Of a stretch of 64,000 nt of DNA, positions 1 through 9,973 are shown piece after piece. Under the pieces are notes generated by a model. It saw nothing but the letters and a program-made list of their open reading frames with translations. It was not told the DNA's origin and did not search any database. How positions within the stretch are numbered: the stretch's first letter is position 1; each line of letters opens with the position of its first letter. This DNA comes from Devosia sp. YIM 151766 (lineage in GTDB: Bacteria > Pseudomonadota > Alphaproteobacteria > Rhizobiales > Devosiaceae), in the NCBI RefSeq assembly GCF_030285925.1, contig NZ_CP127251.1, forward strand, positions 3,023,001 through 3,087,000, given 5' to 3'. The position numbers and the translations under genes were made by a program.

Positions 1-290
1 ACTTCCATATCTATCGCGCTGCGCAGAGCCCTGTCCTGCTCAGCCAGATAGAAAATCTCTGGCTGCGGTCGGGCCCCTATGTTCGTTTTCTCTCGGATCG
101 CATGAGCGAGCTGCTCAAGACCGAGCACAAGGCGGGCTTCACCGATTATCACGCCGCCATGGTCGATGCCATTCGCGCCAAGGACTGGGCCGCACTGGGA
201 GCAGCCTGCGAAGCCGATATCCGGTCCTCGCAGGACCTGCTGCTCGAAGCCATCGAGGCAGATGGCGAAACCGATCCAAACATCGGCTGA
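1..290 (+). CDS. GntR-family transcriptional regulator, C-terminal FCD part (5' end outside window)
   Basis: The frame is open from the left edge (first complete codon at base 3) to a TGA at 288-290. The roughly 95 visible residues begin FHIYRAAQSPVLLSQIENLW, followed by LWLRSGPYVR and then alternating helices (KAGFTDYHAAMVDAIRAKDW). This is the pattern of the last helices of an FCD effector domain, as in FadR-subfamily GntR repressors, where a late His often helps bind the metal or ligand. The DNA-binding domain lies outside the window. It ends inside the start of the next gene (29-base overlap), so it probably heads the same transcript and is a candidate regulator of the adjacent hydrolase/transporter genes. 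The family call is by motif recognition only. Confidence 0.8.
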   Translation, partial: FHIYRAAQSPVLLSQIENLWLRSGPYVRFLSDRMSELLKTEHKAGFTDYHAAMVDAIRAKDWAALGAACEADIRSSQDLLLEAIEADGETDPNIG

Positions 291-1134
291 CCGAATCGGC
301 TGGGGAGACCGAGAGATAGTTGAATTTCCGACCCAGGCCGCCCTGGACGAACAATTTTCCCTAGACCGCGTCAAAAATCTCGACGCGCTTTTTGCCCGAC
401 GCGCCCAGGCCGCCGAGCAGGCGCGTGCCCGTTTCGAGATGGTGCCAGCCATCTCCTATGGGCCCCATCCAGACCATAGGCTCAACATCTTCCCCGCTGC
501 GGGCGAACCGGGCCCGGTTCAGGTTTTCATTCATGGCGGCTTCTGGCGCTCTCTCGACGCCAACCTGTTCAGCTTCCTGGCTCCGGGTTTTGTGCCTTTC
601 GGCGCAACGCTGGTAGTGATCGACTATCCGCTCATGCCGGTGGCGCGGATGAGCGACGTCGTCCAAGCCTGTCAAATGTCGCTGGACTGGATCGCGGGCA
701 ATATCGGCAGATATGGCGGCGATCCGGATCGGGTGTTCATGTCGGGCAATTCGGCAGGCGGCCAATTGGTGGCCGAACTGATGGATGGCGCCGGGCAAAG
801 GATCAAGGGCGGCGCGGCGCTCAGTGGGGTATTTGACCTCGAACCGGTCAGCCGCTCGTTCCAGAATGACAGCCTTCAGCTGACCCCGGCCGAGATCGAA
901 CGCTACAGCCCTCTCAACCGTGCCCTCAGGATTTCTGCTCCGCTGCTGGTCGCTGTTGGCGGCCGCGAGACCGAGACGTTCATCGACCAGTCCGCGCGAC
1001 TGGCCGAACAGATCGGCACAAAGGCCATGATCGTTCCGGAGGCCGACCATATTACGATCGTCCTCGACGCCCTGGCCGATCCTGCGGCCGAGCTGAACCG
1101 CAAAGTGCGCCAGCAGATGGGGCTCATGGCCTAG
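262..1134 (+). CDS. alpha/beta hydrolase, kynurenine-formamidase/esterase-like
   Basis: A 290-residue protein of the alpha/beta hydrolase fold. An oxyanion-hole motif HGGFWRSLD follows a YGPHPDHRLNIFP strand. The nucleophile elbow is GNSAGG (Ser in GxSxGG), and the late EADHITIV supplies the likely catalytic His. The layout resembles arylformamidase-type and HSL-type esterases, which cleave small amide or ester bonds in the cytoplasm. No signal peptide is seen. The ATG at 262, preceded by GAGGCAG, overlaps the GntR gene; no good start lies further in before the conserved region. The gene sits between the GntR gene and a RidA gene, so it probably belongs to the catabolic set around the peptide-type transporter. 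Its substrate cannot be read from the sequence. Confidence 0.8.
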   Translation: MAKPIQTSADRIGWGDREIVEFPTQAALDEQFSLDRVKNLDALFARRAQAAEQARARFEMVPAISYGPHPDHRLNIFPAAGEPGPVQVFIHGGFWRSLDANLFSFLAPGFVPFGATLVVIDYPLMPVARMSDVVQACQMSLDWIAGNIGRYGGDPDRVFMSGNSAGGQLVAELMDGAGQRIKGGAALSGVFDLEPVSRSFQNDSLQLTPAEIERYSPLNRALRISAPLLVAVGGRETETFIDQSARLAEQIGTKAMIVPEADHITIVLDALADPAAELNRKVRQQMGLMA

Positions 1135-1193
1135 CCCGCCGATGGACAATGGCAAGGATTCGCCGGTTCGACATTGCAACCCTCAACCGGTTC

Positions 1194-1207
1194 TGATCAT
1201 ATGATCA
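1194..1207. promoter_or_regulatory. perfect 14-base palindrome upstream of the RidA gene (candidate operator)
   Basis: TGATCATATGATCA is self-complementary over its whole length and ends 23 bases before the RidA start. It contains two TGATCA cores. The same core forms the palindromes at 5155-5164 and 5269-5278 around the divergent promoter of this cluster, so all three may bind one regulator, for example the GntR protein whose tail starts the window. This is inference from symmetry and position. Confidence 0.4.
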
Positions 1208-1230
1208 CAAAAATCCTGGAAGGAAATATC

Positions 1231-1617
1231 ATGTCGTCAGATCGCTGGACCATCTCGTCGGGTTCGAAGTTTGAAAAGCTGGCCGGCTATTCGCGGGCCG
1301 TGGTCGACAATGAATGGGTCTTCGTCTCCGGCACGTCCGGCTATGCGCCGGATGGCAGCATGTCCACCGATGTGGTCGAACAGACCCGCCAGTCCCTGCG
1401 CACGATTTCGGCAGCGCTGGAACAGGCAGGGGCCACGCTGGCCGATGTGGTCCGCGTCGTCGTCTATGTCGCCGACCGCAATGACATCATGGCCGTATCG
1501 CAGGTGCTGGGCGAAACCTTCACCGATCCCCGCCCGGCCAATACCACCATTACCTGCGGCTTTGCCGTGGACGAAATCAAGATGGAAATCGAGGCGACGG
1601 CGCTCAAGCGCCGCTAA
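1231..1617 (+). CDS. RidA/YjgF/UK114-family protein
   Basis: A 128-residue protein with the Rid fold signature: FVSGTSGYAPDGSM near the N-terminus, EQTRQSLRTISAALEQAGATL in the middle, and an ITCGFAVDEIKMEIEATA C-terminus. Classic RidA hydrolyses reactive enamine/imine intermediates released by PLP enzymes. This member lacks the usual RPARS-type Arg motif: PRPANTTITCGF stands in the place of PARxxV, so it may belong to a Rid subgroup with another substrate. The start at 1231 was chosen because AAGGAAAT precedes it; an in-frame ATG at 1201 has no Shine-Dalgarno sequence. Rid proteins in catabolic clusters often serve deaminating steps, which would suit a nitrogen-containing substrate here. Confidence 0.85.
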   Translation: MSSDRWTISSGSKFEKLAGYSRAVVDNEWVFVSGTSGYAPDGSMSTDVVEQTRQSLRTISAALEQAGATLADVVRVVVYVADRNDIMAVSQVLGETFTDPRPANTTITCGFAVDEIKMEIEATALKRR

Positions 1618-1695
1618 GCGGTTTTCCCGAAATGGTTGCGGCGCCACTCCGGATAGAGCGGCGCCGCAACAAGCCTCGGCAATGGCGCCTCGCGC

Positions 1696-3771
1696 TCAGC
1701 CCTTGAGACTGCGTTCGAAAAAGGCGGCGAGCTTGCCATAGGCAAAACGGGTCAGTGGCCAATCCTGTTTGGACCAGGCATGGCCGGTGCCCGGCAGGGT
1801 CACGAGCTCGAAATGCTTGCCCTGCGAAATCATCTTTTCCACCAGCGCCATCGTGTCGGCATAAAGCACCACCTCGTCCTTGGTGCCGTGGATGATCATC
1901 AATTCGTCTTCGAGCCCGGCAGTATGGAACAAGGCGGACTGGGCGCGATAGCGCTCGATATAGTCTTCGCCCTCGGTCAGGCCCATGATCCAGCCCTGTT
2001 CGGGATAGGCGTGCCAGACATTGGTGGCCGGAGCCCCGGCAACGCCGGCGGCGTAGAGACCCGGTTTCTTGAACAACGACATCAGGGTCATCAGGCCGCC
2101 ATAGCTCGAACCCCAGATACCGACGCGCTTGGCATCCGCGTAGCCGAGACCGGTCAGCGTCTTCACGCAATCGGCAATGTCCTCGATATCCTGGGTGCCA
2201 TAGCTGTTGAGCTGCGCCTTGTTCCATTCCCGACCGCGGCCAAAGCTGCCGCGGATTTCCGGGCTGACGACCACGAAGCCGCGCGCGGCCAGATATTGGT
2301 CGATACCCCAGCTCGGATGGGCGGCGCGGCCGCCCCATTGATTGAGCAGGCCATCCGAATAGACGGAGCCGACGACCATGGCATTGCTGCCATCCTGACG
2401 GAAGCCCGGCGGGATCATGACGCGGGCCAGCAATTCCGCGCCATCCACGCTGCTGGTGAAGGCAATATACCGGACCTCCGCCCATTGCCGCTCGGCAAAG
2501 GCGGGCAGTGGCGAGCGGGTCAATTGCACCGCCGGCGCATCAGCGGTCATTGGCTGCACAAACAGCTCCGGCGGGGTCCTGTCATCGCTGAACAGATCGA
2601 CGAAAGCGCTGAAATCCGGTGCATAAGTGGGGACGTGGATGCCGGCGGGACCGGTCAGCCTTTGCACCATGCCGCCATCGATCGCCACGCTATAGACATG
2701 GCGTTCGGCGGGATGCGCCTCATTGGCGATGAAATAGATCTTGCCATTGGCGGCATCCAGGGTGAACTCGGCGATTTCCCAAGGACCTGAGGTCAGTGGC
2801 ACGAGGTCCGCACCGGCCGCAGGCAATAGGTGCAGGTGATTGAAACCGTCGCGATCGGTGAGGACGATCAGGCTCTTGCCATCGGGCGCAAAATCCACCT
2901 GCCAGTCCGGGCGGATCTTGAGCGGGTCATGGGCGGAGAAATGCACCGCCCGCTCCCCGGTCCGCGTGTCGAACAGAAAGATCGTATAATTCTTGATCGA
3001 CAGGTCGCTGCTGCTGATGAACAGCGAAGAGCCATCGGGGGAAAGGCCATAGCCCCAGATCGCGTCCTCGCCATCGGGGCGTTCGAACCAGCTGATGGCG
3101 CCGGTACCGAGGGAAACGAGCCCGACGCGACGGCGGGTGAGCAGGTCTCCCGGGAAGGCGCGGGTGAAGCGATCCTTGCGCGCCTCCGAGCGCGCATCAT
3201 AGGCGATCTCGATCTTGCGGGTATTGGTGTCATCGGCTTCGACAAAGACGATGCTCGCGCCATCCTTGGCCCAGTGGAATGACTCGACACCCACAAAACC
3301 GGCGCCCGACACGATCCGGCGGGCGGCAGTGGGAGCGGCGGCATCGCTCACCATCAGGGAATTGCCGCTGAGAAAAGCGAGCTGGCGCCCGTCGCGGGAG
3401 GTCGCAAGCGCGCTGACGCCGCCCGCACCCATGGCCAGTGGCGCCACGCTGCCATCAGCGCTTGCACCATAGAGCTGACCATCCATGACGAAGGCGATCC
3501 TGCCATCGGCCAGCCAGGCCAGTTCGACGATGCCCGGCGGTTCGCCACTGATCTGATCCTGGCCCAGAAAGGTGCGGCGGGTGAGCTTTTCCGCCTGGCG
3601 ATCCCAGACCCAGATGTCTCGAAACGTGTGCCCCGCCTCGTTCCAGAGAAAGGCGACGCTTTGGCCATCGACTGACCAGCGGCTGCCGATCGGCAAATTG
3701 CCGATGATGCTGGGCTCGCTATAAAGGGTCTCGAAGCTCAGTTCCGGGGCGATGGAAGCGGGTGACGACAT
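1696..3771 (-). CDS. prolyl oligopeptidase-family (S9) serine peptidase
   Basis: A 691-residue protein with the two-domain S9 layout. An N-terminal beta-propeller covers roughly residues 30-400, with repeated blades such as GGVSALATSRDGRQLAFLSG and WGYGLSPDGSSLFISSSD. A C-terminal alpha/beta hydrolase domain follows. The catalytic triad is visible as Ser about 556 in GSSYGG, Asp about 632 in GTKDEV, and His about 664 in GTGHAW. Family members cleave short peptides, often after proline or acyl groups. No signal peptide is evident, so it probably acts in the cytoplasm on imported peptides. It is followed on the same strand, upstream in transcription, by the amidohydrolase gene 54 bases away. 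That pair faces the peptide-type ABC transporter, which suggests import followed by hydrolysis. Exact specificity is unknown. Confidence 0.9.
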   Translation of the reverse strand: MSSPASIAPELSFETLYSEPSIIGNLPIGSRWSVDGQSVAFLWNEAGHTFRDIWVWDRQAEKLTRRTFLGQDQISGEPPGIVELAWLADGRIAFVMDGQLYGASADGSVAPLAMGAGGVSALATSRDGRQLAFLSGNSLMVSDAAAPTAARRIVSGAGFVGVESFHWAKDGASIVFVEADDTNTRKIEIAYDARSEARKDRFTRAFPGDLLTRRRVGLVSLGTGAISWFERPDGEDAIWGYGLSPDGSSLFISSSDLSIKNYTIFLFDTRTGERAVHFSAHDPLKIRPDWQVDFAPDGKSLIVLTDRDGFNHLHLLPAAGADLVPLTSGPWEIAEFTLDAANGKIYFIANEAHPAERHVYSVAIDGGMVQRLTGPAGIHVPTYAPDFSAFVDLFSDDRTPPELFVQPMTADAPAVQLTRSPLPAFAERQWAEVRYIAFTSSVDGAELLARVMIPPGFRQDGSNAMVVGSVYSDGLLNQWGGRAAHPSWGIDQYLAARGFVVVSPEIRGSFGRGREWNKAQLNSYGTQDIEDIADCVKTLTGLGYADAKRVGIWGSSYGGLMTLMSLFKKPGLYAAGVAGAPATNVWHAYPEQGWIMGLTEGEDYIERYRAQSALFHTAGLEDELMIIHGTKDEVVLYADTMALVEKMISQGKHFELVTLPGTGHAWSKQDWPLTRFAYGKLAAFFERSLKG

Positions 3772-3825
3772 GGATTCACCTTGGAATTTATGGATAAAAG
3801 GCGGGCGGCGCTCGAGTGATCGTCC

Positions 3826-5067
3826 TCAGTTCGGCGTCAGATCGGTCTTGTAGACCTGGCCGTCCTTCATGATGAGACGCAGATTTTTCTCCGGCTCGGT
3901 CAGGATCGAGATGTCCTTGAGCGGATCGCCATCGACGATGATGACGTCGGCGATGGCGCCGGGGGAAATGACGCCGAGGTCCGGACGCTGGACGATCTCC
4001 GCATTGACCGAGGTGGCGGACTTCAAGATGTCGACCGGCCGCTGCACACGGCCACGGATGGTGAATTCCTGGAGCTGGGCGAATTCCATTTCGCCCATGA
4101 GGTCGGTGCCGAAGCCGAGTTTGACGCCGGCATCCTCGCAGAGGCCGAGCATCGCGATACCGGCATCGTTGACCATGTTGAGCTTCTGCATGACATATTC
4201 GGAAAGGCCGAGGCGTTCGCCATGCTGGGCGGTCACCTCATAGGCGACCAGCGTGGGCACGATATAGGCCCCGGCGCCGGCGACCATGGCGGCCACTTCC
4301 GAATTGATCAGGTTGCCATGCTCAATGCAGCGCACGCCGGCGCGGATCGAATGTGCGATGGCGGCGCTTTCATAGGCGTGGGCGCAGACATATTTGCCGC
4401 GTATGCGCGCTTCTTCGACGACGGCGCGAATCTCGCCCTCGGTGAACTGGGTGGCCTCGATGGCATCATTGGGCGAGCCGACACCGCCCGAGGCGAGCAC
4501 CTTGATGTGATCGGCGCCCTTGCGAAGCTCGTTGCGCACGACGCTGCGCAGATTGGCCTCGCCCTCCACGATGCGGCAAATGAAATTGAAGGCGCTGGCA
4601 TTGATGTCGATATTCAGCCGCTCATCGGTGGTGCTGCGGTGGTCGCCATGGCCGCCGATCTGGCTGAGCGCGGGACCGCCCACGAAAAGGCGCGGGCCGG
4701 GGATATAGCCTTGGGCGATAGCGCGGCGGATGCCCACATCGCCCCCGGCAACATCGCGAACGCTGGTGAAACCGCGATCGAGCATTTTGCGGATGCGCGG
4801 CACGGCCTGGGCGGTCATTTCCGTCAGCGGAATTTCCCGATTGTGTTCTTCGACCAGATTGATGGCGAAGACATGGGCATGGGCATCGATGAGGCCCGGC
4901 AAGAGGGTGCGACCGCCCACATCATAGGTGACCGCTTCGCTGGAGGTGATCGGCTGCTCGCTGACGGCCTCGATGCGTCCATCCACGACCAGCACGTTCA
5001 TGCCGGGAACGGCCTCGTCACCCAACCCGTCGAACACACTTGCATTGGTGAAAATCGTTGCCGTCAT
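3826..5067 (-). CDS. metal-dependent amidohydrolase (imidazolonepropionase/prolidase-like)
   Basis: A 413-residue amidohydrolase-superfamily enzyme. It has a metal-binding HAH at about residues 63-65 after LLPGLID, a candidate carboxylated Lys in DHIKVLASGG, His residues in CAHAYE and CIEHGNLI, and an Asp in FGTDLMG. C-terminal strands ISPGAIADVIIVDGDPL complete the composite beta-sandwich. Close relatives hydrolyse cyclic amides or Xaa-Pro dipeptides. The ATG at 5067 is chosen because GGAGG lies 5 bases before it. A TTG four codons further out would place that site inside the gene. It is transcribed away from the transporter genes and leads the pair with the S9 peptidase. The substrate is probably an imported amide or peptide-like compound (inference). 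Confidence 0.85.
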   Translation of the reverse strand: MTATIFTNASVFDGLGDEAVPGMNVLVVDGRIEAVSEQPITSSEAVTYDVGGRTLLPGLIDAHAHVFAINLVEEHNREIPLTEMTAQAVPRIRKMLDRGFTSVRDVAGGDVGIRRAIAQGYIPGPRLFVGGPALSQIGGHGDHRSTTDERLNIDINASAFNFICRIVEGEANLRSVVRNELRKGADHIKVLASGGVGSPNDAIEATQFTEGEIRAVVEEARIRGKYVCAHAYESAAIAHSIRAGVRCIEHGNLINSEVAAMVAGAGAYIVPTLVAYEVTAQHGERLGLSEYVMQKLNMVNDAGIAMLGLCEDAGVKLGFGTDLMGEMEFAQLQEFTIRGRVQRPVDILKSATSVNAEIVQRPDLGVISPGAIADVIIVDGDPLKDISILTEPEKNLRLIMKDGQVYKTDLTPN

Positions 5068-5154
5068 GTGATCCTCCAAAGGCTGCGGCCGGTATCAGCG
5101 CTGGTCAAGGTCAGCCGGCGCAATCTGTCCATCCGCCATCCGCCTGTAAAGAAG

Positions 5155-5164
5155 TTTGATCAAA
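5155..5164. promoter_or_regulatory. TTTGATCAAA palindrome (candidate operator, left copy)
   Basis: A perfect 10-base palindrome, identical to the copy at 5269-5278 and sharing its TGATCA core with 1194-1207. It lies 88 bases upstream of the amidohydrolase start, between weak minus-strand -35 and -10 like sequences. The exact repeat in one control region suggests a dimeric repressor site. Binding is not shown. Confidence 0.45.
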
Positions 5165-5230
5165 AAATCACAAGACACGCAAGGCTGCTCAAACTAGAAT
5201 ATCGGCGATGGTTTTCTTGCTGTCCTGGCG

Positions 5231-5260
5231 TTGACATCGCAGCAAAGTGCCACTTACAAT
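5231..5260 (+). promoter_or_regulatory. sigma70-type promoter for the binding-protein/ABC transporter genes
   Basis: A perfect TTGACA at 5231-5236 and TACAAT at 5255-5260 are separated by 18 bases, close to the consensus. The predicted transcript would begin near 5267, giving a leader of about 105 bases before the start at 5372. The palindrome at 5269-5278 would lie at the transcription start, where a bound repressor would block initiation. Confidence 0.6.
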
Positions 5261-5268
5261 ATCAAGGT

Positions 5269-5278
5269 TTTGATCAAA
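5269..5278. promoter_or_regulatory. TTTGATCAAA palindrome at the predicted transcription start (candidate operator, right copy)
   Basis: A second exact copy of the palindrome, placed 8 bases after the -10 box of the promoter at 5231-5260. That position is typical of a repressor operator. The two copies are 114 bases apart, a distance compatible with looping by one regulator (inference). Confidence 0.5.
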
Positions 5279-5371
5279 TGCTCATCCTGCGGATCACATG
5301 CGAGGGGCTGCGTGCCCGAAGGTTGAAAGCGAGCAATCGGCTGCCGGAATATGGCAGACAAGGGAGCTAAA

Positions 5372-7111
5372 ATGAGAAATCGCGTTTCAGCCAGTCTGCT
5401 CCTCGGGGCCATGACACTGGCACTTTTGGGTTCGGCATCCGGCTACGCGCAGGAAGCGCGCACGGGCGGTACGCTGCGTGTCCTGGGCACTGCGGAAGTT
5501 GATCGCTTCGACACGGCGCCGCCGGCAACGGCCAATGTGGGCAAGTTCTTCCGCGCCACCACGCGCCAGTTGATCAGCTTCGCCGCCTCCACCGATCCGG
5601 AAGAGCAGATCGCGCCGCAGGCCGATCTGGCCGAGAGCGTGCCGACGGCGACCAATGACGGGCTGACCTATACATTCACCTTGCGTCAGGGCGCCAATTG
5701 GGACGCGCCGGATGGCCCGCGCCAGATCGTTGCCGGCGATATCGAGCGCGGCTTCAAGCGCCTCTGCAATCCCTTCATCCCGGCGCCGGCTGTCTCCTAT
5801 TTCGAAGACATGGTCGTCGGCTTCGCCGAGTTCTGCGCCGGCTTCGCCGAAGTGGACCCGACGGCCGAGGCCATGAAGGATTATATCGAAGGCAACGACA
5901 TTTCCGGCATCGAAACGCCGTCTGACGACACTATCGTCTTCAACCTCAATTATGCGGCGAACGACTTTGTCTATCTGCTGACCCTGCCGGTCACGACGCC
6001 CGCGCCGATCGAGGCCCTGGACTATCTGCCCGACAGCCCGGAATATCGCGACAATTATATTTCCAGCGGCCCTTACACCATCGAATCCTATGTCCCGGAC
6101 ACCATTGTCCGCCTGGTTCGCAACCCGGCCTGGACGCCGGAAAGCGATCCGCTGCGCAAGGCCTATGTCGACGAGATCGAGGTGATCGCCGGCGTCCAGC
6201 CCGACGCTGCCATGCAGCAGCTGCAGTCGGGCGATGGCGATATGCTCTTTGACATCACCGTTCCGCCGGTGACCGTGCAGATGCTGAATGCCCAGGGGGA
6301 CGACAAGATCTCCAAGCTGGCCGAAGGCAGCTCGCGGATGATCTGGATCAACACCGTTTCGGAAAACAATGACGGCGCGCTGCGCGACCTCAAGGTGCGC
6401 CAGGCTCTGAACTATGCCGTCAACAAGGCGGCGATCGTGCAGCAGCTCGGCGGCCCCGAATTCGCCACCCCGCTCAACGGCATCTTCCCCTTGGGCATTC
6501 TGGGCCACCACGATTTCGATCCCTATCCGACGCCGAACAATGAAGGCGATCCGGAAAAGGCCCGCGAATTGCTGGCCGAGGCGGGCTATCCCGATGGTCT
6601 CTCGCTCAAGATGCCGTTCCGCAATGCCGGCAATGGCGCTGCCGAAGCCCAGGTGCTGCAGGCAAGCCTTGAGGAAGCCGGCTTCAAGATCGAGTTGGTC
6701 CCGACCCCGGCATCGGATTTTTATCCGCGCCTGATCACCAATTTCGACAATGCGCTCAATGGCGTCTGGGACCTGGTGCCCTCGGGTTGGTCGCCGGATT
6801 GGCCGGGCGGCGCTGCGCGTTCGATCTTCCAGCCGCAATATACCTATGACGGCACCCACGGCACCTTCAACTTCTCCGACTACAACAATGAAGAAGCCAA
6901 TCCGATCGCGGAACGCGCTTTGACCACGACCGACATGGCCGAGGCCGAGGAGCTCTGGAACGAGGTCGACCGGATCGTCATGGCCGATCCCCCGACCGTG
7001 CCGCTGATCTCCCAGACCACCGTGCTCTATCACGGCGTGGCCGTCGAAAACTTCCTGCCCTTCGCGGCTGGCGGTGACGGCGACTGGACCAATGTTTGGC
7101 TGAACCGCTGA
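5372..7111 (+). CDS. ABC transporter substrate-binding protein, peptide/opine type (SBP_bac_5)
   Basis: A 579-residue periplasmic binding protein of the DppA/OppA family. A Sec signal peptide (MRNRVSASLLLGAMTLALLG, cleavage near GYA-QE) precedes TGGTLRVLGTAEVDRFD. The middle carries the family's LTYTFTLRQGANWDAPDG, and later VRQALNYAVNKAAIVQ. This family captures peptides, opines, nickel or related solutes outside the inner membrane and delivers them to a DppBC-type permease. The start at 5372 has AAGGGAG 5 bases upstream; an in-frame ATG at 5351 is less well placed. It is the first gene of the plus-strand transporter run. A strong hairpin directly follows its stop. The ligand cannot be told; the neighbouring peptidase and amide hydrolases suggest a peptide-like or amide compound. 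Confidence 0.9.
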   Translation: MRNRVSASLLLGAMTLALLGSASGYAQEARTGGTLRVLGTAEVDRFDTAPPATANVGKFFRATTRQLISFAASTDPEEQIAPQADLAESVPTATNDGLTYTFTLRQGANWDAPDGPRQIVAGDIERGFKRLCNPFIPAPAVSYFEDMVVGFAEFCAGFAEVDPTAEAMKDYIEGNDISGIETPSDDTIVFNLNYAANDFVYLLTLPVTTPAPIEALDYLPDSPEYRDNYISSGPYTIESYVPDTIVRLVRNPAWTPESDPLRKAYVDEIEVIAGVQPDAAMQQLQSGDGDMLFDITVPPVTVQMLNAQGDDKISKLAEGSSRMIWINTVSENNDGALRDLKVRQALNYAVNKAAIVQQLGGPEFATPLNGIFPLGILGHHDFDPYPTPNNEGDPEKARELLAEAGYPDGLSLKMPFRNAGNGAAEAQVLQASLEEAGFKIELVPTPASDFYPRLITNFDNALNGVWDLVPSGWSPDWPGGAARSIFQPQYTYDGTHGTFNFSDYNNEEANPIAERALTTTDMAEAEELWNEVDRIVMADPPTVPLISQTTVLYHGVAVENFLPFAAGGDGDWTNVWLNR

Positions 7112-7135
7112 TCGGTTCGCCTGATTTGATCGCGG

Positions 7136-7170
7136 GGGGTCGGGCATCGGTATTTGCCATGCCCGGCCCC
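7136..7170 (+). terminator. strong hairpin between binding-protein and ATPase genes
   Basis: GGGGTCGGGCAT (7136-7147) pairs with ATGCCCGGCCCC (7159-7170), 12 pairs with one G-T, around an 11-base loop. No run of T follows, so it is more likely a partial terminator or 3'-end stabiliser that lets the binding protein be made in excess over the membrane and ATPase parts. The ATPase gene starts 29 bases later. Confidence 0.55.
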
Positions 7171-7199
7171 TGCTATTCTCTGCTATCGGCTCCCCCAAT

Positions 7200-9034
<1,835 letters not shown>

Positions 9035-9038
<4 letters not shown>

Positions 9039-9973
9039 GCGCCGAGATCAAGCAACGCAGTTCGTTCGAACTCACCATGCGCCGGCTGCTCGCGGACCGG
9101 GCCGGGCTGATCTCGCTCGCCTTCATCCTCCTGCTGATCGCGACCGCGATCGGGGCGGACGCCATTGCGGCGCTGACCGGGCATGCGGCGACCGCGCAGT
9201 TCCGTGATACCGGCCTCACCCCTACCGGCCTGCCGGTGGCGCCCAGCGGCGAGTTCCTGTTCGGCACCGATCAACTGGGCCGCGACGTCCTGGTCCGGCT
9301 GGCCCATGGCGCCCGCATCTCGCTGGCAATCGGCGTCGTCGCCTCGCTGCTGGCGGCGCTGATCGGCATCACGGTCGGGATCGTGTCGGGTTATTTCGGT
9401 GGCTGGATCGACACAATTCTGGGCCGGTTGATGGATCTGGTGATGAGCATCCCGGTGCTGCTCTGCATGTTGTCGCTGGTGGCTGTGTTCGGTCCCAGCG
9501 TATCGCTCAGCGTCGCCGTGATCGTGTTCTTCTCCTGGACCACGATGGGCCGCGTCATCAGGGGCCAGGTGCTGTCGCTCAAGGAGCGTGAATTCGTCCT
9601 GGCGTCGCGGTCGATGGGCGCCGGAAATCTCTCGATCATGTTCACCGACATTCTGCCCAATCTGGCGGCGCCGATCATCATCTACACCACCATGATGGTG
9701 CCGACCTCGATCATCTTCGAGGCAACCTTGTCCTTCCTTGGCCTGGGCATCGTGCCGCCGGCGCCAAGCTGGGGCGGCATGCTGGCGGAGGCGGCCAACA
9801 ATTCCATCTATATGTTCGCCTGGTGGCTGGTGCTGTTCCCCGGCCTGGCGCTGCTGCTGACCACGCTGTCCTTCAATATTCTCGGGGATGCCCTGCGCGA
9901 TGCACTCGACCCCAACAGCGCGAAGCTGAAGGTCCGCAAGGCCCGCAAATTCACGTCTGGTGCGACCCCATGA
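9035..9973 (+). CDS. ABC transporter permease, DppC type
   Basis: A 312-residue inner-membrane permease. The N-terminal segment RAGLISLAFILLLIATAIGA is followed by a periplasmic stretch ending FGTDQLGRDVLVRLAHGARI, the hallmark of DppC/OppC proteins. Five further membrane segments follow. The EAA-like loop is seen around EREFVLASRSMGAGNLSIMF, and the family motif TLSFLGLGIVPPAPSWGGML is intact. It pairs with the DppB-type permease encoded next to form the channel for the solute bound by the protein at 5372-7111. ATGA-type overlaps at both ends show translational coupling with the ATPase and DppB genes. Confidence 0.92.

Larger units (their letters stand above)
5068..5371. other. divergent control region between amidohydrolase and binding-protein genes
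   Basis: This 304-base gap has no gene. It holds the start-proximal regions of two divergent transcripts, a good sigma70-type promoter at 5231-5260, and two identical TTTGATCAAA palindromes 114 bases apart. The base composition is clearly AT-richer than in the flanking genes. On the minus strand, a weaker TTGTGA and TTTACA pair brackets the left palindrome and could serve the amidohydrolase. Confidence 0.6.
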
